64,000 nucleotides of DNA from Paraburkholderia azotifigens (GCF_007995085.1 NZ_VOQS01000003.1:2976001-3040000), one strand, 5' to 3'. Counted from the stretch's first letter, positions 17,534-27,333 are shown. A program made the numbers and translations. Notes: generated by a model not told the origin, from the letters alone.

Positions 17534-17985
17534 ATGAAGTGCGGAAATATGGCGACCATATAAATCGAGAGAATAATTTGCTCCTTGCGTTGATCCGCTT
17601 CCGCAAACTAAGTCCCCGCGCTTTCTTCATACATTAGATTTCCGACGGCTTTCAGCGCATTATAATTTGTGGCACCCATACCTCGCTTGGTAGCGCTTTC
17701 AGCGACCGCCGCAGCCATGTTCTCCAACCGGAAAAGCCTGAGGTCCGGCTTTTGGAAACGGACACGCCGTGCGTGTTCCAATGCGTATTCCTGGCAAGAG
17801 AAAAGCCATTCCACTGCAACGCGAATCGTGATTCCACGGCATCGCGAACAAACGTATCCGTCAGCGAAACCGATGCTCTGACGTCACGGCGAGAAGCTGA
17901 TCGCGGGAGCACGAAAGGAGTCGCTGAGCATATTCGCGCCATGTGCAAGCATCTCGGGCGGCGCCGCGCCCGCGTTGCGCGGATT
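17534..17985. other. Intergenic region, no supported gene
   Basis: About 450 bp. A minus-strand open frame at 17608-17814 ends in TNYNALKAVGNLMYEES, which looks like a protein C-terminus, but I cannot assign it; it may be a gene remnant. Confidence 0.3.
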
Positions 17986-18351
17986 TCACCTGGTGCGTGC
18001 TTCGCGGTTCGTCATCATCTCGCCAACCTCCGCGGCATGCGCGGTGCCCCATTCGCATAATGGGGCCAGCGCGTTTGCCAGTGTCTGCCCGAATTCTGTT
18101 AACGAGTAGTCGACTCGCGGCGGAATCTCCTTGTAGTCGACACGATGAACGAGGCCATCGATCTCTAATTCCTTCAATTGCTGGATGAGCATCTTGTGGC
18201 TAACTGCTCCGATCGCCCGCTTCAGCTCGCCATAACGTCGAGTGTCGTGTGCAAGGTGAAACAAAATCAAAGGCTTCCATTTGCCCCCAATTACGGCCAA
18301 CGCCGCGTCGAGGCCACAGGTGAACAGATCGCTTTTCATTCGACATTCCAT
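17986..18351 (-). CDS. HxlR-family transcriptional regulator
   Basis: A 121-residue winged-helix protein. LAVIGGKWKPLILFHLAHDTRRYGELKRAIG and SHKMLIQQLKELEIDGLV are the HxlR core, and KEIPPRVDYSLTEFGQTL is the wing. A Cys at residue 12 (LFTCGLDAAL) is the position used for redox or electrophile sensing in some HxlR proteins. It is divergent from an SDR gene, which it probably regulates. ATGs at 18351 and 18339 are both possible starts. Confidence 0.88.
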   Translation of the reverse strand: MECRMKSDLFTCGLDAALAVIGGKWKPLILFHLAHDTRRYGELKRAIGAVSHKMLIQQLKELEIDGLVHRVDYKEIPPRVDYSLTEFGQTLANALAPLCEWGTAHAAEVGEMMTNREARTR

Positions 18352-18354
18352 GGG

Positions 18355-18387
18355 TACTTACCAAAATGTTCATACTAGCCATAAGTA
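18355..18387. promoter_or_regulatory. Inverted repeat between hxlR and SDR genes
   Basis: TACTTA (18355-18360) and TAAGTA (18382-18387) form an inverted repeat in the 90-bp divergent intergenic region. HxlR dimers commonly bind such sites, but no second copy supports this one. Confidence 0.35.
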
Positions 18388-18441
18388 GAGTGTGGGTCTA
18401 GGATGTCGAGACACAATCGATAGTTTGAAAGGAATACGCAG

Positions 18442-19191
18442 ATGGGTAGGCTGACTGGAAAAGTTGTACTGGTAACCGGAGGCAATAGTGGCATCGGGCT
18501 GGCGAGCGCGAAGCGTTTCGTCGACGAGGGGGCGTTCGTGTTTGTCACGGGGCGCCGTCAAAGCGAGCTTGACAAGGCTGTAGCGATCATCGGGCACAGC
18601 GTGCGGGCGCTGCAGGGCGACGTGTCGAAGCTCAATGATCTCGACCGGATTTTTGCTGCTGTTCAGGCAGAAAAGGGCCACCTTGACGTGCTGTTCGCGA
18701 ACGCGGGGCTCGGCTCGCTGGCGCCGCTTGGAGCGATCACGGAGGAGCAATTCGATCTTACGTTCGACGTCAACGTGAAAGGAACGCTGTTCACAGTTCA
18801 GAAGGCGTTGCCGCTGATGAGCGCGGGTGCTTCGATCATCCTGACCGGGTCAACGACGGGTTCGAAGGGGACGCCGGCGTTCAGCGTCTACAGCGCAACG
18901 AAAGCGGCAATCCGCAACTTTGCGCGCAGTTGGGCGCTCGATCTGAAGGACTCCGGAATCCGCGTGAATGTGCTGTCTCCCGGTGCGACGGCAACGCCGG
19001 GTTTGATGGAGAGCCTTGTCTCGGGCGCTCAGCTCGATGCGATGATCGGCGCGTTGAAAGTGCAGACGCCGCTTGGGCGAATAGCGGATCCGGACGAAAC
19101 CGCTGCCGTGGCGCTATTCCTTGCGTCGGACGAGAGCAGCTTTATGACCGGCAGTGAAGTGTTTGTCGACGGCGGTTTGGCGCAGGTCTGA
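18442..19191 (+). CDS. SDR-family oxidoreductase
   Basis: A 249-residue classical SDR: TGGNSGIG (13-20), NAGLGS, catalytic Ser in TGSTTG, YSATK with Tyr/Lys, and the C-terminal GSEVFVDGGLAQV. The preceding AAGGAATACGCAG fits a ribosome site. Its divergent HxlR neighbour suggests induction by a small electrophile or quinone, as for many HxlR/SDR pairs; that is inference. Confidence 0.9.
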   Translation: MGRLTGKVVLVTGGNSGIGLASAKRFVDEGAFVFVTGRRQSELDKAVAIIGHSVRALQGDVSKLNDLDRIFAAVQAEKGHLDVLFANAGLGSLAPLGAITEEQFDLTFDVNVKGTLFTVQKALPLMSAGASIILTGSTTGSKGTPAFSVYSATKAAIRNFARSWALDLKDSGIRVNVLSPGATATPGLMESLVSGAQLDAMIGALKVQTPLGRIADPDETAAVALFLASDESSFMTGSEVFVDGGLAQV

Positions 19192-20279
19192 CCTGAACTG
19201 GACGGAGACGGACATGCCGTCTGCCGGGATGGGAAACTCCGCAAGAGCGCACTTATCGTTTCGCGCCTGCCGTCCGCCCTGCTTTATCTGTCTTTTCGAA
19301 AGGGGTCGTCTGCCAACGATGCCGGTTTCCGCGATCCTGGTTTCGATTTCGTGCCGGCCGTGTTCGCAGCGTCGCCTTTCTTTAACCGCTGGGAGCGTCA
19401 ACGTCGTGCGCCCATTCGGCCAGCAACGTGAACAACAGTGGCACGATGCGTTTCGACAACTACGAACTAAGCGGCAAGTATGCGTTGATGCGCGAGATCA
19501 GTGTCAGCATCACCGCACGTACACGGATGCGCACACTGGCAATGGGTAGCAGCACGATCTGCGGGGCTAGTCCGAAGTGGAATCAGGTCAACCTTCAATC
19601 CTGCACACCCTGTCGAAGCGGACTGATGTCTACCCGGAAGGCGTGCATCAACACGCGACGGATCACCGCTACGCCGCGTCATCGATACCTCCAGCAGCGC
19701 TTCGTCAACGGTCGATCAGGTCGCTGTTGCTGTCTGACTGCGCACCCGCTTCCAAACAAGACGATGCCCGCCTCAAGCCTACGCATGAAATGTCGTCCGT
19801 AATGCGGCCTGTTCGGCAAGAGTCGGCTCGCGATGTCTTCCCGCAGTCCATCAAGATCAGCGCAAGCGATTTAGCGACATGGCCGGGGTCGCACACGTCT
19901 CGGACAACTCGGAAAGCGGCACGAAACAACGGCTTTCCCAGTTAAGTGCGCGCATCGAGCCCGTCTCGATGTCATAGATGCAACCGTGCAGATTCAACGT
20001 GCGGTTAGCGAGTCCTAGTGCGACAGGCGCGAGTTGTGCGATTACGCGTCCCGCTGGAATTTCAGAAACCCTTCAGAGGGCCTGTCGCGAGTCCGCACAA
20101 CTATTCGTTTCACCAATCGTGACAAGAGTAAATCGGTCTTGGACGCTATAGCTGAACTGGCTCATTCTTCGTTCTTCAGTTCCCGGCAAGCACTCGAAGC
20201 CGGGAACCAAACTTCACCTGATCCGAAGAAACGACGCGCGAATCATGTCCTGAACCGTCGCCATTTAAGCAGGAACGTC
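19192..20279. other. Gene-poor region with remnants
   Basis: Apart from the carbonic anhydrase remnant at 19857-20068, about 1 kb holds only short open frames. A minus-strand stretch near 19450-19580 reads FGLAPQIVLLPIASVRIRVR and may be a membrane-protein fragment; I cannot name it. The base composition is less regular than in flanking genes, consistent with decay after insertion or deletion. Confidence 0.4.
19857..20068 (-). pseudogene. Remnant of a beta-carbonic anhydrase C-terminus
   Basis: Minus-strand frame beginning RVIAQLAPVALGLANRTLN and continuing LHGCIYDIETGSMRAL, ending in TGA at 19857-19859. LHGxxYDIETG is typical of the C-terminal part of bacterial beta-carbonic anhydrases. The zinc-binding core (CxDSR, HxxC) is missing, so only a fragment survives. 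Assignment rests on one motif. Confidence 0.45.
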
Positions 20280-21773
20280 ATGAACACAATGTTAGGCAAC
20301 CTGTCGTCCAGATCGGAGACATCCAGGCCACTTGTCATCGCCGCCGTGATGGCCTCGCTGGCGATGGTCGCCATCGAAGCGACAATCGTCTCGACCGCGA
20401 TGCCGCAGATCGTCACGAAGCTCGGCGGACTGCATTTATATAGCTGGGTTTTCTCGTCGTTTTTGCTGACGCAGACGGCCATGACGGTGGTCTTTGGCAA
20501 GCTTGCGGATATCTTTGGTCGCAAGCGCATCATGCTGGCCGGCATTGCCATTTTTCTGGTCGGATCGGTGCTGGCCGGCTTCGCCTGGTCGATGCCTGCG
20601 ATGATCGTCTTCAGACTCATTCAGGGCATCGGCGCCGGTTCAATACAACCGGTCACGCTGACCATCGTCGGCGACCTCTACCCAGCCAAAGAGCGTGGCA
20701 AGGTGCAGGGCTATCTGGCTAGCGTGTGGGCGACGGCGGCGGTCCTCGGGCCGATGATCGGCGGCTTTATTGTCCGCGACTTCTCGTGGGCGTGGATCTT
20801 CTGGATCAACGTCCCGATCGGACTGATTTCAGCCGCAGGATTCGTCCTGTTCCTGCATGAAAAGGAAAGAGACGCTCGGCCGTCGATCGATATCGGCGGT
20901 GCAGTCCTCTTCACCGTCGCCATCGCCGCGCTCATGATCGGCCTGACGAGCCTGAGTACAGCGGACTATACGCACGCGATGCTCAGCGGCAGCGTGTTCA
21001 TCGCAAGCGCAGCGCTGTTTGTCTGGCAGGAGCGGCGTAGCCCCGACCCGATGATTTCGTTCGGCCTGTGGGGGCATCGTCCCATTGCGATGACCAACCT
21101 CGCGACGGCTTTGTCCGGCATGGCCTTGATGGGGCTGACCACCTTCCTGCCGATGTATGTTCAGGGTGTGCTGCATCGCACGCCGGTGGTCGCAGGCTTT
21201 GCGCTGACCATGGTCATGGTGGGGTGGCCGCTGGGCGCCACGCTTTCCGCCCGCTCGTTTCACCGGTTCGATCTTCGCAAGCTGCTGATTGGTGGAAGTG
21301 CGGTGATCCCGGTTGGCGCGATGATCTTCGTCTCGTTGACCCCTCATAGCGCACCGCTTCTGGCCGGTATCGGATCGCTGGTCATGGGCTTCGGAATGGG
21401 CGCGCTCAGCGTCACGTCGCTCGTCCTCATCCAGGAGCAGGTCGACAAGTCGCAACGCGGCAGCGCGACCGCCTCGAACCTGTTCTCGCGCAACCTTGGA
21501 AGCACACTCGGCGCGACCGTCTTCGGCGCCTTGCTCAACTATGGACTGGCGCACTCGAAGACGCTTGGCGTCGTCACTTCCGATCAACTGCGCAAGGTAA
21601 TCGAGTCAGCGCCCGGCGGCATGGACAGCTTCACCGCCATTCGGATCGCGTTGCATCAATCGGTTCATCTGACGTTTGTTGGACTCCTTGTCGTTGCGGT
21701 GTCGATCGTCGTCTTCGCGGTTCTCGTCCCTGCCGTTGCTGCGGCCAGAAACGGTGAAGCGCCTCAGCGTTGA
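20280..21773 (+). CDS. MFS drug-efflux transporter (DHA2/EmrB-like)
   Basis: A 497-residue, 14-segment MFS permease. Motif A is GKLADIFGRKRIML near residue 65, motif B is RLIQGIGAG, and motif C is GPMIGGFI, which marks proton antiporters. It should export hydrophobic compounds through the inner membrane. The ATG at 20280 has AGGAA 6 bases upstream and begins the family N-terminus; the 80-codon upstream extension is not real. No periplasmic adaptor gene is adjacent. Confidence 0.9.
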   Translation: MNTMLGNLSSRSETSRPLVIAAVMASLAMVAIEATIVSTAMPQIVTKLGGLHLYSWVFSSFLLTQTAMTVVFGKLADIFGRKRIMLAGIAIFLVGSVLAGFAWSMPAMIVFRLIQGIGAGSIQPVTLTIVGDLYPAKERGKVQGYLASVWATAAVLGPMIGGFIVRDFSWAWIFWINVPIGLISAAGFVLFLHEKERDARPSIDIGGAVLFTVAIAALMIGLTSLSTADYTHAMLSGSVFIASAALFVWQERRSPDPMISFGLWGHRPIAMTNLATALSGMALMGLTTFLPMYVQGVLHRTPVVAGFALTMVMVGWPLGATLSARSFHRFDLRKLLIGGSAVIPVGAMIFVSLTPHSAPLLAGIGSLVMGFGMGALSVTSLVLIQEQVDKSQRGSATASNLFSRNLGSTLGATVFGALLNYGLAHSKTLGVVTSDQLRKVIESAPGGMDSFTAIRIALHQSVHLTFVGLLVVAVSIVVFAVLVPAVAAARNGEAPQR

Positions 21774-21884
21774 GAAAGGCTTCATTGTTCTACTCACCGG
21801 CATTCACCATCATCAGTTCTTCATTGTAGTTGCCTGGCACTACGCGGTCTTTAGCTGTTAAACAGAAACATCAAAGGAGTTGGC

Positions 21885-22460
21885 ATGACCCGTCTTACTA
21901 CCGCCACGCTTGAAACCGCGACTGGCGCAACCGCGGAAGTATTCGCGAAGATTAAAAAGAACGTAGGTAAAGTTCCCAATGCATTTGCGACGATCGGCAC
22001 CCACAGTCCTGATGGACTGCAGGCCATCTTCGCTGTCGACGCGGCCGTCACGCGAAGCGAACTGTCAGCCGCGGATATTGAAACGCTCAAGCTGGTCGTC
22101 AGCGAGGGGTCGGGCTGCGATTACTGTGTCGCGGCTCACGCGCTGAAGGGCAAATTCTCGGGCCTGTCTCAGGACGTCATGACGCTGGTCCGCGCGGGCA
22201 AGCTGACGGGTGACGCCAGGCGGGATGCGCTCGTACGTTTCGTTCGGGTTCTTGTCGAAACCCGGGGCACGCTTCCCGCTGCAGAACTGGATGCGTTTCG
22301 CGCGGCTGGCTACAGCGAACATCAGGTGATCGCCGTGTCTCTGGCGATCGCTTCCATCACCTTTGGAAACCTGGTGAACCGGATCAACGATACCGTGATA
22401 GATTTCCCGCTGCCGGCTCAACTGGTGGGCGGGAGCAACGAAAGTATCGATCGCAATTGA
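21885..22460 (+). CDS. AhpD-like / carboxymuconolactone decarboxylase family protein
   Basis: A 191-residue all-helical protein of the CMD/AhpD fold. The peroxidase-type motif CDYCVAAHALKGKF near residue 83 (CxxC plus His) indicates alkylhydroperoxidase-like thiol chemistry. Upstream AAAGGAG at 8 bases from the ATG is a good ribosome site. It follows the MFS gene by 110 bp in the same direction and might be co-transcribed with it as a stress-response pair. Confidence 0.88.
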   Translation: MTRLTTATLETATGATAEVFAKIKKNVGKVPNAFATIGTHSPDGLQAIFAVDAAVTRSELSAADIETLKLVVSEGSGCDYCVAAHALKGKFSGLSQDVMTLVRAGKLTGDARRDALVRFVRVLVETRGTLPAAELDAFRAAGYSEHQVIAVSLAIASITFGNLVNRINDTVIDFPLPAQLVGGSNESIDRN

Positions 22461-22934
22461 GTCGCGGACATCGTTCACCGACGCGACTGAGCCAGAATCA
22501 GGATGACCGCTTCGCCCGCTGTCATGGGACAAGTGTCCAGCTTTTCTCCGGGCATTCGCGGATGCAAACCTTGCAGCGAAAAAGTTTAGTCACGGGAACC
22601 ACGTTGTATTGGAGCCTGGCATTGTTGCTACGGTCGGATACTTGCTAGCAATGGCTCCTGTGATAGGTGTAGCAGCCGTTCGAACGTCCAGGCGTGGCGC
22701 CGGGCGATTGACTCCTCGTGGCCGACTGTACGCATTCGTTGCCTTGGCGAACCCGGACCGATGGCGAACGCGCCAACCCGACCCGTTGCGGACGGTCGAG
22801 CAGGCGCGGCTCCAATGGCAGGTCTCTGAGTGGAACGGCCATTCCGTTGGTATGAGGCGACCTATCGGAGAGGGGCGAAAAATCTGGCTGGCAATAAGAC
22901 ACCGGCCGATGACTTGCGATTGCCATCAGCTGTC
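22461..22934. other. Intergenic region, no gene recognised
   Basis: About 470 bp ahead of the broken cold-shock gene; open frames lack family features. Confidence 0.35.
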
Positions 22935-23194
22935 ATGCTTTCGGGTACAGTGAAATGGTTTAACGATGCAAAGGGCTTTGGTTTCATCATGCCTGACCAA
23001 GGCGGCGAAGACCTGTTCGCCCACCTCTCCGAAATCAAGACGGAAGGCTTCAAGTCGTTGCAGGAAACCAGAAGGTGAGCATCGAAGTGAAGATGGGGCC
23101 GAAGGGCAAGCAGGCCGCCAATATCAAGCCGGTCCAAGCGGCACGCGCATTATCCGGACAAGTGACCAGCCCCAGCGCGGGTCAAATTTTTTGA
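22935..23194 (+). pseudogene. Cold-shock protein (CspA family), frameshifted and without its stop
   Basis: The product starts [18 protein letters not shown] and has the RNP1/RNP2-type core, then leaves frame at the AAA run 23065-23067. The intact copy at 49800 has four A there (QENQKV). With one A restored, the frame continues [15 protein letters not shown] but the stop of the intact copy is CAA here, so it would extend to 23194. Two separate lesions make real decay more likely than in other frameshifted genes of the window. Confidence 0.8.
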
Positions 23195-23370
23195 GTTCAA
23201 CGTGCTGGGAGCACATGCACATGATGGCATTCCGGTGTCCCGTTTCGAGCAGGACCGACAGGCCTTGATCATAAACAGCCACCTCACTGACAATCAGGCC
23301 GTGACGGGGTCCGTGACGTTTTCGTTAGCTCGCGCCGTTGCTACCGGATTGTGTGCCCGCCCGTCTTTGA
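22943..23370. repeat. Degenerate copy of the csp-hns segment (partner 49808-50225)
   Basis: From the csp coding region through the terminator, a non-coding spacer and the 3' end of an H-NS-type gene, this block matches 49808-50225 in order and with few gaps. Conserved islands include GGCATTCCGGTG and CAGGACCGACAGGCC. On the minus strand 23294-23370 still reads RAHNPVATARANEN, the decayed tail of the hns gene (intact RAPNNPVAVAPASE). The rest of the hns gene is absent here. Confidence 0.75.
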
Positions 23371-23515
23371 AATATCCCAGGTCGAGCCGTGTTGCGGAAA
23401 AATCATCTGAGTGCAAGTTCCAGGCTTTCACAACGGCCTTCGCCGGGTGACCTCCACCGAATGGGCTTTGCACGCATTGAAGATCAGCACATCGCGCGTT
23501 CTCCGCCCACTTCGG

Positions 23516-24319
23516 TCAGCGTGTCGCATCCTCTGGCTTGGAATTCCTCGCTGCAACAAAGCGGGTTTGTACAGCGACGAGTTGGTCATCGGTGGTCGCC
23601 GCCAGCCACAAACGCGCGTGCTCCGCGATCTGCCGGTTGTGGTCCTTCAATGGGCCCAGTGCGGCAGCGGCCTTCCAGACCACCGGGCCAATGCGGCTGC
23701 TCCTGCCCGACGACGCGCCTACCAGCAGGCAGTATGGTCCAAGCGGAAGTGATACGAACGGTAGCGCCGGACTGGCGCGCACGCGCCAGTCGATGAAGGG
23801 CGTCTCGCTGATAAGCAGCGGTGTCGGCAATCCGTAAAGTACACTGAAATCGTACAGTGCCAGTTGCTCGCGCATGCCCGCGTAAATACGCCTGATATCA
23901 GCGACAACCGCCGCGTGGATTTCATGCTCGAACATGGGCTCCTGCGCATAGCAGGCCAGTGCCTCACGTGCGGCCGACTGATATGCGCTGAACAGCCCGA
24001 GCTCCACGCAGTCCTGAACTGCACGCTGGACCTCCGCCACAGAGCCGGCCTCTTCTGGTTTGCCCAACTGCGCTGCCCGCAAGAACCGGGCTAGTCCCGC
24101 CTCCTGGATCACAGGGCCAGCGGCAGGCGCATCCACGTCAGCGTCCTTATCGAGCGGCACATAGACGTATTTTTCGGCCGCAAAGCGCGATTTCTTACCT
24201 TCATCGAACCTGATTTCGCCATCGATGCAGTCGAGATAGCGAGTACCGATTCGTCCATGCTCCCAAACCCAGTTCTTCAGGAGCGGGCGCAGTGGATGCA
24301 ACGTGTCGTGGTCAGCCAT
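23516..24319 (-). CDS. Hypothetical protein, 267 residues
   Basis: The start at 24319 has GGAGG 5 bases upstream; an earlier ATG at 24349 lacks one. The N-terminal half contains KKSRFAAEKYVYVPLDKD and the centre a mostly helical stretch with YAGMREQLALYDFSVLYGLP. The C-terminal part has SETPFIDWRVRASPALPFVS. The early section (knitting HGRIGTRYLDCIDGEIRF with an adjacent helical bundle) is somewhat like DUF4238 proteins, but I do not recognise it firmly. No signal peptide or membrane segment. Neighbours give no functional clue. Confidence 0.6.
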   Translation of the reverse strand: MADHDTLHPLRPLLKNWVWEHGRIGTRYLDCIDGEIRFDEGKKSRFAAEKYVYVPLDKDADVDAPAAGPVIQEAGLARFLRAAQLGKPEEAGSVAEVQRAVQDCVELGLFSAYQSAAREALACYAQEPMFEHEIHAAVVADIRRIYAGMREQLALYDFSVLYGLPTPLLISETPFIDWRVRASPALPFVSLPLGPYCLLVGASSGRSSRIGPVVWKAAAALGPLKDHNRQIAEHARLWLAATTDDQLVAVQTRFVAARNSKPEDATR

Positions 24320-24624
24320 GGAAACCTCCGTACCCTCGCATCGTCCCACGCGGTCGCCTGCCCTGTCCAGGATCCGACAAACAATCTGACCAACGGACCG
24401 GCCTTTCTGAATCGGACTAAATCAGCCCTGCCGTCGAACCAACGACCGGCTTGATCGCTCGCCGCGACTCGAAGCGGTCTATCGATCGCCGAAATTGAGC
24501 GACCGGCATGTGAACCAACCGGCCACGCAGCTCAGATCCGAACCGGTTCCCCAATGCGCAGGTTACGCGGGACACCTGGCTGGGCACGATACGGCGCTTC
24601 AGCAGGCTGTCCCGCATTGCCCGG
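24320..24624. other. Intergenic region, no gene recognised
   Basis: About 305 bp between two minus-strand genes; no family-like frame or clear hairpin seen. Confidence 0.35.
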
Positions 24625-24837
24625 TCAGTACCGCTTTTTCGGTGGCAACGACCGTTTGATCTGCTTGCGCAGGCGTGCCACTGCAGCTGCCTTTTTGCGC
24701 TTGCGTTCTGTGGTAGGTTTTTCATAGGCCGTCCGGGAACGAAGCTCCGGAATCAAACCAGTGCGCTCGATTGCGCGACGAAAACGGCGTAATGCAACAT
24801 CCACGGGCTCGTCGGGTTTCAGAATTACGGTAGTCAA
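24625..24837 (-). CDS. rpsU: Ribosomal protein bS21 paralogue (TTG start)
   Basis: A 70-residue basic protein with the bS21 pattern: [20 protein letters not shown], then [19 protein letters not shown]. It occupies the 30S platform near the anti-Shine-Dalgarno region. No ATG fits; TTG at 24837 has AAGGA 5 bases upstream. A longer in-frame ATG (25038) is rejected because the extension is unlike bS21. Residues differ from the housekeeping Burkholderiaceae bS21 in the N-terminus and tail (RSLPPKKRY), so this is a divergent extra copy, here near cold-shock genes. Confidence 0.88.
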   Translation of the reverse strand: MTTVILKPDEPVDVALRRFRRAIERTGLIPELRSRTAYEKPTTERKRKKAAAVARLRKQIKRSLPPKKRY

Positions 24838-25311
24838 TTTTTTCCTTGGTTGAGATCCGCCGTAATGGCGAATGGTAATGCGGATGTGCACGCAGCGTGG
24901 TGGCACAGGTAAAGAAGGGACACAACCGACCTTCGGTATTGCGCCCTCAACGACTTCGAAATGCGGCGCGTTGCGTTGCGCCGCCGCTCCGTTCATCCTG
25001 ATGCCGAAAGTTGATTCTCCTTTCGCCAGGCCGTACACGGAGCGTTCCAGCGCTACCCGATCGCCCGCAAGGTGATTCGCGACTATCCAAAGTGTGTCGT
25101 TTCGGCGCTGTGCGAAGCCAAGCGATACTGCATTGTAACCGCAGGCTGGCTGCCGGCCTCGCCACTATCGGGGGAGCGACAAGGAAGCGGGGTCGGCAGC
25201 CATGCGTGCCGACGATGCGCAGTTCGGGATCCCGTGTGATGTTGGGCGCGTTTTGTTGCACCCACCCTGGCGCCTCAGATGCGCCGGGTGTTTCGAACTG
25301 CGGCGCCGTCA
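24838..25311. other. Intergenic region, no gene recognised
   Basis: About 470 bp upstream of the bS21 gene. Presumably its promoter lies here; nothing else identified. Confidence 0.35.
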
Positions 25312-25536
25312 TTAACCGCGCGTGTCGACCCATCCGCGTGCCCACTGCGTCGAGTGCTGCAGCGCCTGCTCTTCACTCTTGAAATAATCGAGCGAATAGA
25401 ACCAGTAGCGGTCTTCGGCTCGCGCGCTATCGATTCGTTCGAGCAGCAGGTTGGATGAAAAGCTCCCGTCGGGCAAACGATGCGCCGAAGATTGGACGGC
25501 ATAGCCGTTGTATAGTTGGATTTGTTTGTTTTGCAT
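25312..25536 (-). CDS. Small hypothetical protein, 74 residues
   Basis: Starts MQNKQIQLYNGYAVQSSAH and ends KSEEQALQHSTQWARGWVDT. The layout (short beta strands, then an alternating helix with A..WA..WV) resembles the C-terminal half of the 30180-30752 product (REDAVRYAANWATEWL). Such small proteins occur in stress-related regions of Burkholderiaceae; function unknown. AT-rich DNA upstream suggests a promoter. Confidence 0.6.
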   Translation of the reverse strand: MQNKQIQLYNGYAVQSSAHRLPDGSFSSNLLLERIDSARAEDRYWFYSLDYFKSEEQALQHSTQWARGWVDTRG

Positions 25537-25815
25537 TTTAATTTTAATAATATTTGAGTGCGCACGTGCCGCACGAAAAGCGCATATGTGCGCCGATTCA
25601 AAGCCATTCGAGCCGAATTCTGAAGCAGTCGAAAAGCCAATAGTGGCGTTGAAGCCTGAAGGAAGAAACCTGGCCCAACCAGGTGCATGGCGCTCGGCAA
25701 GCTGCCAAATGAACAGGTGCCAATCAGTAGTGGTCGCGCCAACTGAGGGAGACGAAGCTCCGCGAGGGTACCGCTGCAACCCGGCATCCGTCGCAGGAGG
25801 CCGGGCTCTACAACT

Positions 25816-26019
25816 TTACAGCGGCTTGATGTTAGCCGCCTGCAGTCCCTTCGGACCTTGCTTCGTTTCGAAGCTCACCTTCTGATTTTCAGTCAGCGTC
25901 TTGAAGCCTTCGCTCCTGATTTCGGAGAAGTGGGCGAACAGGTCGTCACCGCCCTTGTCCGGGGTGATGAAGCCAAAGCCTTTGCTGTCGTTGAACCACT
26001 TAACGGTGCCGGTATCCAT
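25816..26019 (-). CDS. cspA: Cold-shock protein (CspA family)
   Basis: An intact 67-residue cold-shock domain protein: [15 protein letters not shown] (RNP1), [10 protein letters not shown] (RNP2), and the tail [13 protein letters not shown]. It binds single-stranded RNA or DNA and melts RNA structure at low temperature or under stress. More than 200 bp of upstream non-coding DNA fits the long 5' leader usual for csp genes. It is less similar to the pair at 22935 and 49800 than these are to each other. Confidence 0.93.
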   Translation of the reverse strand: MDTGTVKWFNDSKGFGFITPDKGGDDLFAHFSEIRSEGFKTLTENQKVSFETKQGPKGLQAANIKPL

Positions 26020-26267
26020 GAAAAATCCTTGAGAAAACTGCGAAAATTTGCCGTATCAAGAGCGCGTGAAGCTTCAAGGAGGGAGAGGACAACGAATACC
26101 GCGGAGGAGCGAGCAATTGATGAACAGCAATCGAACTTCTTGAACTTCGGAGCGAACACTACCTGCCGGATGGAACAGCGTCAACATTTATCCTGTAACT
26201 GTTTCACCAGGGCCCGTCCTGCATGATTAAGCGCTGCGTTCTCGTGCCCTGGACGGCGGTCGCGCGA

Positions 26268-26552
26268 TCAAAGGGTACCCAGCAGGCGCAGTTGATGCTC
26301 GGTCTCATTTCCCTGAACGAGAGCATAGAAGCACGGGCGCAAGCGCTCTTCGGTCGAAAAACCTTCGGTCTCGGCGAAGGCGTTCCAGAGCATATCGTCA
26401 ATGGCCGTTGGCTTACCATGCGCCTTGGCAAAGGCACACAGATGGCGACTGGCTTCGCGACGAAGCAGAACCCGATCAGAATTCAGGACGTAGGGTGCGT
26501 ATCCCGTACGGATAATCAGGTAATGAGGCACCGAGTTCCTATCTTTTTTCAT
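26268..26552 (-). CDS. Small hypothetical protein, 94 residues
   Basis: Starts MKKDRNSVPHYLIIRTGYAP at 26552 with a GGGAGGG ribosome site about 8 bases upstream. The product is mixed alpha/beta with no membrane segment or motif I recognise. An upstream ATG at 26576 lacks a comparable site. Neighbours are cold-shock and other small genes. Confidence 0.55.
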   Translation of the reverse strand: MKKDRNSVPHYLIIRTGYAPYVLNSDRVLLRREASRHLCAFAKAHGKPTAIDDMLWNAFAETEGFSTEERLRPCFYALVQGNETEHQLRLLGTL

Positions 26553-26690
26553 CGACCGCCCTCCCATGTCCGGCATTCATCGGCAACGGCCTCACCACGC
26601 TTCCGGCTGCCACCGAAGCCAGAGCAGTGTGTCGAGCGAGACAACCTACTTCCGCGGGCAGGTGCCGTCGTTGCTTACGTTTGGATCAGC

Positions 26691-26978
26691 TCACATGTCA
26701 TTGACGGACTCACCGTCCACCTTCCCGTCGATGATGTCCTTGCCCCGCTGACAGGCAGCGGTTCTGGCCACACCAAAATCGGAGAATGTGTTCTCCAGCA
26801 GGAGCCGGAAGACGCGGCTCCCGTGTTCGCCGATTTCAGCTCCTGGACGGCAGATCCGTACCGCAACATCGTAACCTTCGGCATAACGGGAATGCGCGTC
26901 GTCATGTGTGAAGACTCGGGAGAAGACCAAAGGATGAAGCTCAAACCCCTTGTAGATGCCAGGCTGGCGCGTCGACAT
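26691..26978 (-). CDS. Small hypothetical protein, paralogue family A
   Basis: A 95-residue product starting MSTRQPGIYKGFELHPLVFS with GGAG 8 bases before the ATG at 26978. The pattern YxGxxxHxLxxRxF, then YDVAVRICRPG and SRVFRLLLENTFSD, recurs in the broken gene at 29706-29992. Function unknown. The 355 bp upstream to the next gene hold nothing recognisable. Confidence 0.6.
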   Translation of the reverse strand: MSTRQPGIYKGFELHPLVFSRVFTHDDAHSRYAEGYDVAVRICRPGAEIGEHGSRVFRLLLENTFSDFGVARTAACQRGKDIIDGKVDGESVNDM

Positions 26979-27333
26979 GACAATTTCTCCGGCAAAGGAA
27001 AGCATGTGGTCCGTGCGGTGCCCGATGAGGCACCGGCGGCGAATCTGTGCGAGTCCGTTCGCGTAGATCGGGTGTGTTTGCATGTTGCCAGAAAGATGAC
27101 TGCACCGGCGAAGTAAATCGAACTTTCGTCGGACTGTCGAGCCACGAGAGCCGGCAATAAACACCCAACGTGATTGAGCGTCGGCGCCATATCATCTGCC
27201 GCGCTGTTGAATCCAGCAATGAGGTGGCAGCCTAAGGTAACCTGTAACCGCGAGGCGACGATGACGGAGCGGTCAGTTCAGCGGCGACTTCCATCACCGC
27301 AAATTGACGAGACAATTTTTTACGGAAGTTGCC

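Noticed and set aside
17608..17814. Minus-strand frame ending TNYNALKAVGNLMYEES as a gene
   Set aside because: Too short, no ribosome site and no family; listed only as a possible remnant.
24838..25038. Longer bS21 protein starting at 25038
   Set aside because: The extension does not resemble bS21, and TTG 24837 gives the exact family length with a good ribosome site.
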